Assembly (NCBI RefSeq): GCF_013618475.1
Contig: NZ_JABJVN010000001.1
Coordinates: forward strand, 682,001 to 746,000
DNA length: 64,000 nt
From: Saccharibacillus deserti
GTDB taxonomy: Bacteria > Bacillota > Bacilli > Paenibacillales > Paenibacillaceae
Direction: 5' to 3'
The translations under genes were made by a program, and so were the position numbers. Below are positions 40,987 to 49,323 of the stretch, in pieces. The notes below the pieces were generated by a model. The model searched no databases. It saw only the letters and a program-made list of their open reading frames with translations, and was not told the DNA's origin. Numbering within the stretch: the first letter of the stretch is position 1; each line of letters begins with the position of its first letter.

Positions 40987-42594
40987 ATGCAGTTAATGAT
41001 CGTCGACGACGAGATTCACTGGGTCGACAATCTGGCCATGAACAAACCCTGGGACACGCTCGGGATCGAGCTGGTACACCGGGCCTATTCCGCGCGCGAA
41101 GCGCTGGAACTGATCGAGACCCATCCGATCGATATTGTCATCTCCGATATTCTGATGCCCGAAATGAACGGGATCGAATTGATCGGGAAGATCCGCGAAC
41201 GGGACCGGAAAATCAAATGCATCATGCTGTCGGGTCATTCCGACTTCGAATATGCCAAACAGGCGATTCGCCATAACGCCGTCGATTATCTGCTCAAGCC
41301 GCCGAGCGATACGGATCTGCTCGCCGCGGTCGGTTCGGCCATCTCCCAGCTGAACGCCGAGTGGGAGATGGTCAGTTCGCTGGAACGGACGAATTATGCC
41401 CTGCGCGAGAATCTTCCGCTGCTTCGCGGGCAGCTCTTGCTGGACGCATTGGACGGACAGCGGATGCCGGCCGAAGAGTGGGAGCGCAAACTGCACAACT
41501 ACGGACTGCCTTTTACGGTAGGGCCGTCTGCGCTGCTGCTGGTCCGGATGGAAGAAGAATTCGGCCGATACCGCAACAACGGGCAGCCGCTGATCGAATA
41601 TGCGATTATCAATATGGCCGAAGAAGTGATGGGAGAATTTCTGGAAGTCTGGGGAGTAAAAGAAGAACACGGCTATCTGGCTTTCCTGCTCCAGTTCAAG
41701 GAGGAGGCGCCGGCGGGACGCGAAGGCCTGCTCGAGAAGCTGTCGATTCAGCTTCAGTCCAAGGTCAAGCAGTTTCTCAAAGGCTCGCTGTCGATCGTCA
41801 TGACCGACTCGTTCGAATTTCCGGAAGAACTGCCGGACGCTTTCCGGCGGGCAACCGCTTATTTTCGCCAAATCGTCGGAGACGAACGGGAATTCGTCAT
41901 GCGCCTCAGCGAACCGGCAGGACCGCAGGAGCAGGGCGCGCTCCGTTCGTTGTACCTGCCGCCTTCGCTCGAGAACCTGCTTGAAGCCGGACGCTGGGAC
42001 GAAGCCCGGGAGAAACTGCAGGCGGTCTTCGACGAACTGGACAGCAGTTGGTCGGAATCGTGGGAACACTGTATGGAAGCCGGTTTTCTGATTGCGTCTT
42101 CGTATACCAATCTGGCGCATCGCGGCGGACATACGCTGGAAAGTCTGCTCGGCAGCGAGATCGAACCGCTGCAGCGGGGAGAGGTATTCGCTTCGATCGC
42201 CCGTCTGCGCAGGTGGTCGCTCGAAGCGCTGCGTCTGCTCAAGGAAGGCACATCGAGCGAGGTCAAAGACAGCCGTTCGCTGTACGTGCGCAAGGTGCAG
42301 GCTTTTGCCGACAAAAACCTGCATCTTGACGTCTCGCTGCGCGCCTTGGCCGATCATGTCAATTTGCATCCTACCCATCTCTCCAAGATCTACAAGATCG
42401 AGACGGGCGAAGGAATCAGCGATTATGTAGCCAATCTGCGGATGGAACGGGCCTGCTACAAACTCAAATCGACCGACAAAAAAGTGTATGAAATCGGGCT
42501 GGAGATCGGCTATATGGACCCCGCGTATTTTATCAAAGTGTTCAAACGCCATTTCGGCATGACCCCGCAGGATTATCGGGACTCCGGCAAATAA
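40987..42594 (+). CDS. Response regulator with AraC-type DNA-binding domain, YesN type
   Basis: In the 535-residue product the receiver domain (residues 1-120) has MIVDDEIHWVD and the phosphoacceptor Asp54 in DIVISDILMPEMNGIE. A middle signalling region (about 125-430) of YesN type follows, and the C-terminal AraC HTH pair is in residues 440-535 (SLRALADHVNLHPTHLSKIY, then EIGLEIGYMDPAYFIKVFKR). It is the partner of the kinase upstream and probably activates the lipoprotein gene downstream and the permease operon. Confidence 0.94.
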   Translation: MQLMIVDDEIHWVDNLAMNKPWDTLGIELVHRAYSAREALELIETHPIDIVISDILMPEMNGIELIGKIRERDRKIKCIMLSGHSDFEYAKQAIRHNAVDYLLKPPSDTDLLAAVGSAISQLNAEWEMVSSLERTNYALRENLPLLRGQLLLDALDGQRMPAEEWERKLHNYGLPFTVGPSALLLVRMEEEFGRYRNNGQPLIEYAIINMAEEVMGEFLEVWGVKEEHGYLAFLLQFKEEAPAGREGLLEKLSIQLQSKVKQFLKGSLSIVMTDSFEFPEELPDAFRRATAYFRQIVGDEREFVMRLSEPAGPQEQGALRSLYLPPSLENLLEAGRWDEAREKLQAVFDELDSSWSESWEHCMEAGFLIASSYTNLAHRGGHTLESLLGSEIEPLQRGEVFASIARLRRWSLEALRLLKEGTSSEVKDSRSLYVRKVQAFADKNLHLDVSLRALADHVNLHPTHLSKIYKIETGEGISDYVANLRMERACYKLKSTDKKVYEIGLEIGYMDPAYFIKVFKRHFGMTPQDYRDSGK

Positions 42595-42705
42595 CGTGAC
42601 AAAATCCTATCCGGCCTAACAAACTCATATAGATGCCTTCCTGTAAAAGTTGGTACAGTAACGGATGTAAGGTAGCGGTTACAAGTCAACGGGGGGGATT
42701 AAGCA

Positions 42706-44379
42706 ATGAAAAAAATCCGGAATGCCTGGAAAATTCTTGCTGTTGCGAGTCTGTTCACAGTCAGCGCCTGCAGCGGCGCATCGGACGGAGGCAAGACCAA
42801 GGACGGAGCGCCGGTCGAAACGGAGACGGCGGCAGCCGCGTTCAAAGCCGGTAAATATGATCCGCCGATCGAGATCAGCAGCGTATTGATGCCGAAGAAG
42901 TATGTGCAGGGCGACACCAAAGAAAACAACGTCCACGATCGCTGGATGCTGGATACGCTCGGGATCAAACACAAAGATACCTGGTACCCGGCGAATGACG
43001 ACCAGTACAGACAAAAACTTCAGCTGGCTGTCGCTTCGGGAGAAAAACTGCCCGATTTCGTGCCGGTCCCGACCAACCCGGTTCTGACGAACCAACTGAT
43101 CGAATCCGGCCAGTTCATGCCGATCGACGAGCTGTTCGACAAGTACGCCAACAAGATTCTCAAAGATCACTCGGCCGAACATCCCGAGCTGTGGTATCCG
43201 TTCACGAAAGACGGCAAAAAGTACAATATGCCGATCCTCGAATACACGGATAACGACAATACCGAGCTGTGGCTGCGCGAAGACTGGATGGAGAAACTGA
43301 ACCTTGAAGCTCCAAAAACGATCGCCGATCTTGAAGTCATCATGGATAAATTCAAAAACGAGAACCCGGACGGCTTGTCCCCGGACAAAGTATTCCCGCT
43401 GGCAATCTCGCTCAAAAACAATACGAACACCTGGATGGGCTCGCTCGACTGGCTGTTCGGAGCCTACGGAACGATTGAAGAGCAGTGGAACAAAGACGCG
43501 GACGGCAACCTGGAATACGGTTCCATCAACCCGGGTTCCAAAGAAGCTCTCGCGAAACTGCAGGAATGGATGAACAAAGGGTATATCCACGCCGACTCCG
43601 CGCTGTGGGACGAGTCGAAAGCGGCCGAGAGCTGGACCAAAGGCACGGCGGGCATTCTGCCCGGCGCGAACTGGGTACCGGACTGGCCGGCTCCCGATCT
43701 GCTGAAAGCCGTGCCGGGATCCAAGTATAAAGCCTATCCGGTCCCTGCCGGACCGGACGGAAAAATCGGAACCAAATGGCAAAACTCCGGCGTCAATGCA
43801 AGTATCATGATCAACAAAGATGCGGCGCATCCGGAAGCCATTTTCCTGTACTACAACTACCTGCTCGACAATCTCGCGGATCCGAAAGCGGGCAGCGACT
43901 ACGAGTACGGTTTTGCCAAAGGATACGACTGGGATGTCGTTGACGGCAAACCGACCAGCAACAAAGACAAAATTCCGAATTTCTCCAACGAGTTCCCGTT
44001 CCTGACCGGTCCGGCCCGTATTCCGAATCTTTACATGCAAACGCTGGTCAAACTGGCGGACGGCGAAAAGCCGGTAACGCCTTACGAGAAACAAATGGCC
44101 GAGTTCCGCAAACCGGAAAACTGGTACGCGGCAAAAGTCGTCATGTCCCAAGCGGACGTCCGCAAACAGAACTACTTCACCGGAGCGGCTACGCCGACCA
44201 TGATCTCGAAATGGAATCTGCTGCGTCAATCCGAGATGGAGACGTTCAACAAAATCATTTACGGCAAACTTCCGATCGACGCATTTGACGAATTCGTAGC
44301 CAGCTGGAAATCCAACGGCGGCGAACAGGTCACCAAGGAAGTCAACGAATGGTACAAATCGGTTTCTTCGGCGCAGTAA
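42706..44379 (+). CDS. Sugar-binding lipoprotein, LplA type (extracellular solute-binding protein)
   Basis: The 557-residue lipoprotein starts MKKIRNAWKILAVASLFTVS and has the lipobox VSAC with lipid-attachment Cys22, so it is anchored outside the cytoplasmic membrane. The mature part fits the large LplA-type (family 1) solute-binding proteins of about 500-560 residues. It follows the two-component genes by 111 bases and a GGGGGGGATT ribosome site. Position beside the permeases, though on the other strand, makes it the binding protein of this transporter. It ends with a strong terminator. Confidence 0.93.
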   Translation: MKKIRNAWKILAVASLFTVSACSGASDGGKTKDGAPVETETAAAAFKAGKYDPPIEISSVLMPKKYVQGDTKENNVHDRWMLDTLGIKHKDTWYPANDDQYRQKLQLAVASGEKLPDFVPVPTNPVLTNQLIESGQFMPIDELFDKYANKILKDHSAEHPELWYPFTKDGKKYNMPILEYTDNDNTELWLREDWMEKLNLEAPKTIADLEVIMDKFKNENPDGLSPDKVFPLAISLKNNTNTWMGSLDWLFGAYGTIEEQWNKDADGNLEYGSINPGSKEALAKLQEWMNKGYIHADSALWDESKAAESWTKGTAGILPGANWVPDWPAPDLLKAVPGSKYKAYPVPAGPDGKIGTKWQNSGVNASIMINKDAAHPEAIFLYYNYLLDNLADPKAGSDYEYGFAKGYDWDVVDGKPTSNKDKIPNFSNEFPFLTGPARIPNLYMQTLVKLADGEKPVTPYEKQMAEFRKPENWYAAKVVMSQADVRKQNYFTGAATPTMISKWNLLRQSEMETFNKIIYGKLPIDAFDEFVASWKSNGGEQVTKEVNEWYKSVSSAQ

Positions 44380-44421
44380 CACGCAGCCTGGAAACCTTCC
44401 TTCGAACGAAAAGGGAAATCG

Positions 44422-44461
44422 AAAGACCGGATACCGCCGCTGCGGTGTCCGGTCTTTTTTT
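44422..44461 (+). terminator. Terminator after the binding-protein gene
   Basis: AAAGACCGGATACCGC pairs with GCGGTGTCCGGTCTTT around a short loop, with one G-T pair, and is followed by seven T residues. Confidence 0.95.
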
Positions 44462-44610
44462 GGCCGATTTTGTCTGCTTCGGCGGCGGCAGCGTGTACAA
44501 TAAAAACGGCGAAAGACCGGGCAGAACACAGTGCCGGAAATTTATTTGCAAAATGCGCAGGGGACGTCCTTGGCGGCTGCGTCTATTGGACGGGAAAGGG
44601 GGAGAGCACG

Positions 44611-45159
44611 ATTGACGAACAGGAAATGATCCGCGGAATTCTGCGCGGCGATCGCGACGCTTTTCGCGAACTCGTCGACACGTACAGGCAGCCTATATTT
44701 CGTATTGCCTTCTCGGTACTGCGCAGCGAGAAGGATGCCGAAGACGTCGCGCAGGAAGTGTTTATCCAAATTCATAAATCGCTCCCCGATTACCGTTCCC
44801 AAGGGTTCAAGACCTGGATCTCCCGTATTGCGATGAACAAGGCCATCGATTTCAAGCGCAAGCAGAACCGGCAGCGCGAAGATTTGTACGATTCCGAACC
44901 GGCTCTCCTAAAAGTGGTATCGGGAGACGAAGCGCCGCTGAGCCGTATTTTGCGCGAGGAACAGTCGGAAGAAATGCGCAGACGTTTGGAAGAAATGCCT
45001 CAGGGACATCGCGATGTGATCGAAGCTTTTTATTTTCAAGGCAAAAATTACGAACAAATATCGGCGGAATTGGACGTTACGGTCAAGACCGTCGAATCGA
45101 AATTGTACCGGGCGCGAATGTGGATTCGTCAGCACTGGCAGGAGGAGGAATGGCGATGA
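44611..45159 (+). CDS. ECF-type RNA polymerase sigma factor with an apparent ATT start
   Basis: The 182-residue product has sigma region 2 (MIRGILRGDRDAFRELVDTY, AEDVAQEVFIQIHKSL, ISRIAMNKAIDFKRKQ) and sigma region 4 (EMPQGHRDVIEAFYFQGKNY, LDVTVKTVESKLYRARMW). No ATG, GTG or TTG lies at the expected distance from the AGGGGGAGAG site; the ATT at 44611 fits perfectly, and the first ATG at 44626 has only a crowded AGG. A start at 44626 would give 177 residues. It overlaps the anti-sigma gene by ATGA. It probably controls an envelope-related regulon. Confidence 0.85.
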   Translation: MDEQEMIRGILRGDRDAFRELVDTYRQPIFRIAFSVLRSEKDAEDVAQEVFIQIHKSLPDYRSQGFKTWISRIAMNKAIDFKRKQNRQREDLYDSEPALLKVVSGDEAPLSRILREEQSEEMRRRLEEMPQGHRDVIEAFYFQGKNYEQISAELDVTVKTVESKLYRARMWIRQHWQEEEWR

Positions 45160-45629
45160 ACGAGTTCGAACGACACGGACCGCAAGACTGGATGCGTTAT
45201 GTTCGGGGCACGCTGGCCGAACCGATGAGAGAACGGCTGGAGACTCTGCTGCTGCAAGGTGATGAGCAGGCTTTCGGCCAATATCTGGCGGCGCTCGAGA
45301 ATGTGGGCGGGGAACTGCCGGGCCTTGCCGACGAAGAAGCATTCAGCGAACGGGTTATGGCTCTGATTCCGGAACCTGCCGACACTTCGGGTACCGGTCG
45401 GTTCGGCCGCAAATGGAGCGAGCCGATCGTACTGTATACGGTTGCCGCTGCCGCCGCGCTGCTGCTTACGTTCAGCGGAACGTTCGATCGGCTCGGCGAG
45501 CAGGCGGCAAAAGCGGCGGACGAAGCGGGCAAAATGTCGTACAGTCAACGGCTCACGGACGGAGCATCCACCTGGTTGGGCGGCTTCAAAGCGAAAGGGG
45601 AAAGCAATCATGAATCGACAACGAAGTAA
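45156..45629 (+). CDS. Candidate anti-sigma factor with one membrane span
   Basis: The 157-residue protein starts at ATG 45156, seven bases after GGAGGAGG, and overlaps the sigma gene by four bases. The cytoplasmic half (residues 1-85) is acidic and helical, one membrane segment follows (LYTVAAAAALLLTFSG, about residues 90-110), and a short external tail comes after it. It lacks an obvious zinc motif. By position it should hold the sigma factor at the membrane. It overlaps the next gene by 20 bases, so all three are coupled. The family was not recognised. Confidence 0.78.
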   Translation: MNEFERHGPQDWMRYVRGTLAEPMRERLETLLLQGDEQAFGQYLAALENVGGELPGLADEEAFSERVMALIPEPADTSGTGRFGRKWSEPIVLYTVAAAAALLLTFSGTFDRLGEQAAKAADEAGKMSYSQRLTDGASTWLGGFKAKGESNHESTTK

Positions 45630-46857
45630 ATTGGCGGCACTGCTGCTGAATCTGGTACCCGGACTTGGCCATGCGTACTGGGGGAAAAAATCAAGAGGTT
45701 TCATCTATTTTATGCTTCCCTTTTTCCTGCTGGGGGCGGGAGGGCTGCTGACGTCTTTTGCCAATGACGAAGGGCCGGCGATCGTCGGTGCCGCGATGAC
45801 GGTAATCGTCTGGTGTATCAGCATGTTCGATATGCTTGTAGCGGTACTGAGCCGTCCCGCGGAGCCGAACGTGCCGCCGGGGTATTACGGGCATGGGCCT
45901 GCCGGACCGTGGCACCCGGGTTACACGGCGCATCCCAACGGCGTGGAGCCTCACGGTTCGGGAGCAAGAATGGACCATGAAGAAGCGCATGCGGGATTCG
46001 GAGCCGACGAAGAGCCGGGTTACGCCCCTTACGCTCCTTATCCTCCGATCGGAGACGGACGGATGCTGCGGGAGAAAGATTATTTTTCCGACGTTCAGCG
46101 TTTTTGTACCGTCATTCTCAGCTTCGTACCGGGACTCGGCCATCTCTACATGGGATTGGTCCAGCGCGGCGTATCGTTCCTGACCGCCTTTTTCGGACTG
46201 ACCACGGCCCTGATCTTCCTTACGGCTTTTACCGGAGAAGAAACGTTCCTGATGTTTCTAGGAGTGCTTCCGATCATCTGGATTTACGGGATGTTCGATG
46301 CGGTACAGCTGGCCGGACGCAAAAGCCGCGGGGAAGAACCGCGCGACTTTTCGCTTATCGAACGGTGGGACATGGGACGCGACGGCAGCGGCAAAAGCCG
46401 CACCATGGGCTTGATGCTGGCGATCGTACCGGGAGCGGCCCATATGTACTTGGGGTTGATGAAACGCGGCGCACAGCTGATGATTCTGTTTTTCGGCAGC
46501 TTGTATGTGCTCGACGTACTCGGTTTGTCGCTGTTCTTGTTCCTGGTGCCGCTGATCTGGTTCTACGCATTTTTCGATGCGCTGCAGCAGGTCGGACGCT
46601 ATGGAAGAGAACCGCTGGCCGATAAGCCTTTGCTTGAAAACTTCGACGCGAACCGGGGCTGGATGGGTGTGTTACTGGTTGCGCTGGGACTGTATTATGT
46701 GCTCAAAACGATCGTCATGCCGTTTATCGATCTGTATCTGCCGTCCTTGGGATTCCTGCACGATTTCGAGCCGTACATCCGCAATACCGTCGTGGCGCTG
46801 CTGTTGATCGGAGGCGGAATCAAGCTGATGAGTTCGGGCCGCCGGGTCAAGATCTGA
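45610..46857 (+). CDS. Multipass membrane protein with three PGLGH-type repeats
   Basis: The 415-residue product from ATG 45610 has three copies of a hydrophobic unit: LLLNLVPGLGHAYWGKKSRG (about residues 11-30), VILSFVPGLGHLYMGLVQRG (about 165-184) and LMLAIVPGAAHMYLGLMKRG (about 264-283). Each is followed by two or three membrane segments. Between units 1 and 2 lies a hydrophilic loop of about 85 residues rich in His, Gly and Pro. The unit recalls TM2-type and related small membrane domains. Translational coupling to an ECF sigma and its anti-sigma factor suggests an envelope sensor or target. I do not recognise the family. Confidence 0.8.
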   Translation: MNRQRSKLAALLLNLVPGLGHAYWGKKSRGFIYFMLPFFLLGAGGLLTSFANDEGPAIVGAAMTVIVWCISMFDMLVAVLSRPAEPNVPPGYYGHGPAGPWHPGYTAHPNGVEPHGSGARMDHEEAHAGFGADEEPGYAPYAPYPPIGDGRMLREKDYFSDVQRFCTVILSFVPGLGHLYMGLVQRGVSFLTAFFGLTTALIFLTAFTGEETFLMFLGVLPIIWIYGMFDAVQLAGRKSRGEEPRDFSLIERWDMGRDGSGKSRTMGLMLAIVPGAAHMYLGLMKRGAQLMILFFGSLYVLDVLGLSLFLFLVPLIWFYAFFDALQQVGRYGREPLADKPLLENFDANRGWMGVLLVALGLYYVLKTIVMPFIDLYLPSLGFLHDFEPYIRNTVVALLLIGGGIKLMSSGRRVKI

Positions 46858-46881
46858 ATCAAGACCTGAATCAAGATTTGA
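46847..46881. repeat. 12-base tandem repeat across the stop codon
   Basis: TCAAGATCTGAA (46847-46858), TCAAGACCTGAA (46859-46870) and TCAAGATTTGA (46871-46881) form almost three copies. The TGA stop of the membrane-protein gene lies in the first copy. It looks like slippage-type expansion at the 3' end of the gene. Confidence 0.85.
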
Positions 46882-46945
46882 CCGGGCAAGAATCCGCGGC
46901 TTGAAGAGGCCAGGGTTCAAACTTTCGCACGGGACAAAATACGTT

Positions 46946-46996
46946 AAAAAAAGTCCGCCTGTATAAGAGCCGAAGCTCTGTACGGGCGGACTTTTG
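46946..46996. terminator. Bidirectional terminator between the ECF operon and proC
   Basis: AAAAGTCCGCC and GGCGGACTTTT flank a partly paired middle; A runs on the left and T on the right make it usable on both strands. It separates the plus-strand membrane-protein gene from the minus-strand proBAC operon. Confidence 0.9.
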
Positions 46997-47013
46997 ATTT
47001 GGAATCAAAAGGG

Positions 47014-47892
47014 TCAATCTTGGGAGAGGCGGGGAAGCCGGTTCTCCAGATCCTGTCCCATTTCGGCGGAACGCTCCGCGCAGCGCTGGGCGGCCCGGAT
47101 CACGGCGCCAAAAAAGTCGCTTTCGTCGAGCTTGGCGATCGCCGCCTGGGTCGCCCCGTTCGGCGAAGTCACCTTGCGGCGCAGTTCGGCCGGTTCTTCT
47201 CCGGTCTGGCGAACCATTTGGGAAGCGCCGAGTACGGTTTGTACGGTCATTTCGCGGGCTTGTTCGCGGGTAAGACCGCCGAGTACGGCCGCTTCGATCA
47301 GCGCTTCCATCATGTAGTAGACATAGGCCGGACCGCTGCCGGAAATACCGGTCAGCGCATCGATCTTGTCTTCTTCGGTCTCGATGACCGTACCGACCGC
47401 TTCGAACAGCAGACGCGCCGTGCGGCGCTGATCTTCGGACAATCCGTCCGAAAAGCTGACGCCGGTCACGCCCAGGCCGATCGAACTCGATGTATTGGGC
47501 ATCGTACGGACGACAGGCTGCTCCGGCCGATTCAGCAGACTGCGAAGCGTAGCGATCGACAGACCCGCGATCATGGAAACCACCAGCGTATGCGGGCCGA
47601 TCAGCGTGCCGAGCTGCTGCAGCGCTTCGGCGGCGTCTTTGGGCTTCATGGCCAGAATGACGACGGGGAAGGTGCGCAGAACACGTTCTTTCTCCTCGGG
47701 ATCATTGGTTCCGGGCGTGCCGTAACGCTGTTCGAGCTGTTGAAGCTTGGCCGTATCGCTCCGGTTCAGAAACGTGATCTGCGAAGGCGCGATAACCGCC
47801 CGGGCAATCAGTCCGCGGGCGACGGCTTCGGCCATCGATCCGGCTCCGAAAAAACAAAGGCGGTCTTCGATCAGCATACGGGTTTGGGTCAT
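47014..47892 (-). CDS. proC: Pyrroline-5-carboxylate reductase ProC
   Basis: ProC reduces pyrroline-5-carboxylate to proline with NADPH. The 292-residue product starts at ATG 47892. It has the Rossmann motif FFGAGSMAEAVARGLIA, VVILAMKPKDAAEAL, RTMPNTSSSIGLGVTG and the dimer motif LTGISGSGPAYVYYMMEALI. It is last in proB-proA-proC on the minus strand, 58 bases after proA. The organism therefore carries the full glutamate-to-proline route in one operon under one T-box. Confidence 0.95.
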   Translation of the reverse strand: MTQTRMLIEDRLCFFGAGSMAEAVARGLIARAVIAPSQITFLNRSDTAKLQQLEQRYGTPGTNDPEEKERVLRTFPVVILAMKPKDAAEALQQLGTLIGPHTLVVSMIAGLSIATLRSLLNRPEQPVVRTMPNTSSSIGLGVTGVSFSDGLSEDQRRTARLLFEAVGTVIETEEDKIDALTGISGSGPAYVYYMMEALIEAAVLGGLTREQAREMTVQTVLGASQMVRQTGEEPAELRRKVTSPNGATQAAIAKLDESDFFGAVIRAAQRCAERSAEMGQDLENRLPRLSQD

Positions 47893-47950
47893 AAGGGATT
47901 CATCCTTTCGTGATAGGCGGAAATAGGGAAAAGGGATCGGGCAGAGCCGA

Positions 47951-49264
47951 TCAGGTGCGGATCTGTCCGGTTCCGTAGACGCGGTATTTGGTCGAAGTCA
48001 GCGCCGGAAGCCCCATCGGTCCGCGGGCATGCAGCTTTTGCGTACTGATACCGATCTCCGCACCGAAGCCGAATTCGAACCCGTCGGTAAAGCGTGTGGA
48101 TGCATTATGGTACACAGCGGCGGCATCGACTTCATTCAGGAAGCGGACAGCATGGGCTTCGTTTTCGGTCACGATACATTCGGAATGTTTCGTACCGAAG
48201 CGCGCGATATGGGCAGCGGCTTCCTCAAGCCCGTTCACGATCTTGATATTCAGAATATAGTCGTTGTATTCCGTGCCGTAATCTTCGTCCGAAGCCGGTT
48301 TGGCTTCCGGGATAATGTCCAGCGTCCGCCGGTCGCCCCGAAGTTCGACGTTAAGTTCGAGCAGGCGATCCGCCAGGGTTCGCAGTTCGCGCTGTGCAAA
48401 GTCTTCGTGTACGATAAGCGTCTCCATCGAATTGCAGACGGAAGGGCGCTGCGCTTTGGCATTAATCGCAATCTCGGCGGCCATAACCGCATCCGCCGAA
48501 GCATCGATATACGTATGGCAGACGCCGGCGCCGGTCTCGATCACCGGGACTGTCGCGTTGCGGACAACGTTGTCGATCAGCGAACGGCCGCCTCGCGGAA
48601 TAATGACATCGAGCAGTCCGTTCAGCTTGAGCATCTCGTCGACCGAAGAACGCGAAGCGTCTTCGACCACCTGCAGGGCTTCCGGCGGAAGCGCCGTTTC
48701 GGCCAACGCCGCACGCAGCACTTCGGCAATACGCCGATTGGTGGACAGCGCGGCCGAGCCGCCTCTGAGCACAACGGCGTTGCCTGTCTTGAGGCAGAGC
48801 GCGGCCGCGTCGACCGTTACGTTCGGTCTGGCTTCGTAGACAATGCCGATTACGCCGAGCGGCACGCTCACTTTCTCGATCCGCAGTCCGTTCGGCCGTT
48901 CGATCCGCTCCAGCACGGCACCGGTCGGATCGGGCAGATCGGCGACCAGCTTGAGCGCGTCGGCAATCGAAGCGATCCGGGTTTCGTTCAGCATCAGCCG
49001 GTCGAGCAGCGACTCGCTTGTCCCGCCTGCGCGGCCGCGTTCCAGGTCTTCCCGGTTGGCTTCGATCAGAGAAGCGGCCTGCGCATTCAGCGCGTCGGCC
49101 ATCGCCAGCAGAGCCGCGTTCTTTTCTTCGGCAGACAGCGAAGCCATCCGGCGGGCAGCTGCCGCGGCCGCGGCGGCTTTGGTGCGTACCTCGCTCTGTA
49201 CGCCGTCGGCGACCGGTGAACCGCCTGCCCGGCCTTGGGGTCCGTTTAGGTTTGTTTTCGTCAT
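47951..49264 (-). CDS. proA: Gamma-glutamyl phosphate reductase ProA
   Basis: ProA reduces gamma-glutamyl phosphate to the semialdehyde. In the 437-residue aldehyde-dehydrogenase-fold product the catalytic Cys lies in QRPSVCNSMETLIVHEDFA, the cofactor region in VPLGVIGIVYEARPNVTVDA, and the C-terminal signature is FGFGAEIGISTQKLHARGPM. It starts at ATG 49264 behind AGGAAAC; an earlier in-frame ATG lies inside proB and is not needed. An Ala-rich leader of about 15 residues (KAAAAAAAARRM) precedes the domain. Confidence 0.95.
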   Translation of the reverse strand: MTKTNLNGPQGRAGGSPVADGVQSEVRTKAAAAAAAARRMASLSAEEKNAALLAMADALNAQAASLIEANREDLERGRAGGTSESLLDRLMLNETRIASIADALKLVADLPDPTGAVLERIERPNGLRIEKVSVPLGVIGIVYEARPNVTVDAAALCLKTGNAVVLRGGSAALSTNRRIAEVLRAALAETALPPEALQVVEDASRSSVDEMLKLNGLLDVIIPRGGRSLIDNVVRNATVPVIETGAGVCHTYIDASADAVMAAEIAINAKAQRPSVCNSMETLIVHEDFAQRELRTLADRLLELNVELRGDRRTLDIIPEAKPASDEDYGTEYNDYILNIKIVNGLEEAAAHIARFGTKHSECIVTENEAHAVRFLNEVDAAAVYHNASTRFTDGFEFGFGAEIGISTQKLHARGPMGLPALTSTKYRVYGTGQIRT

Positions 49265-49323
49265 CTTCGTTTCCTCCCGGTATTCGTTTTGGGGCCTTTG
49301 CAGACCCAGTGGCGTCTTGGAAC

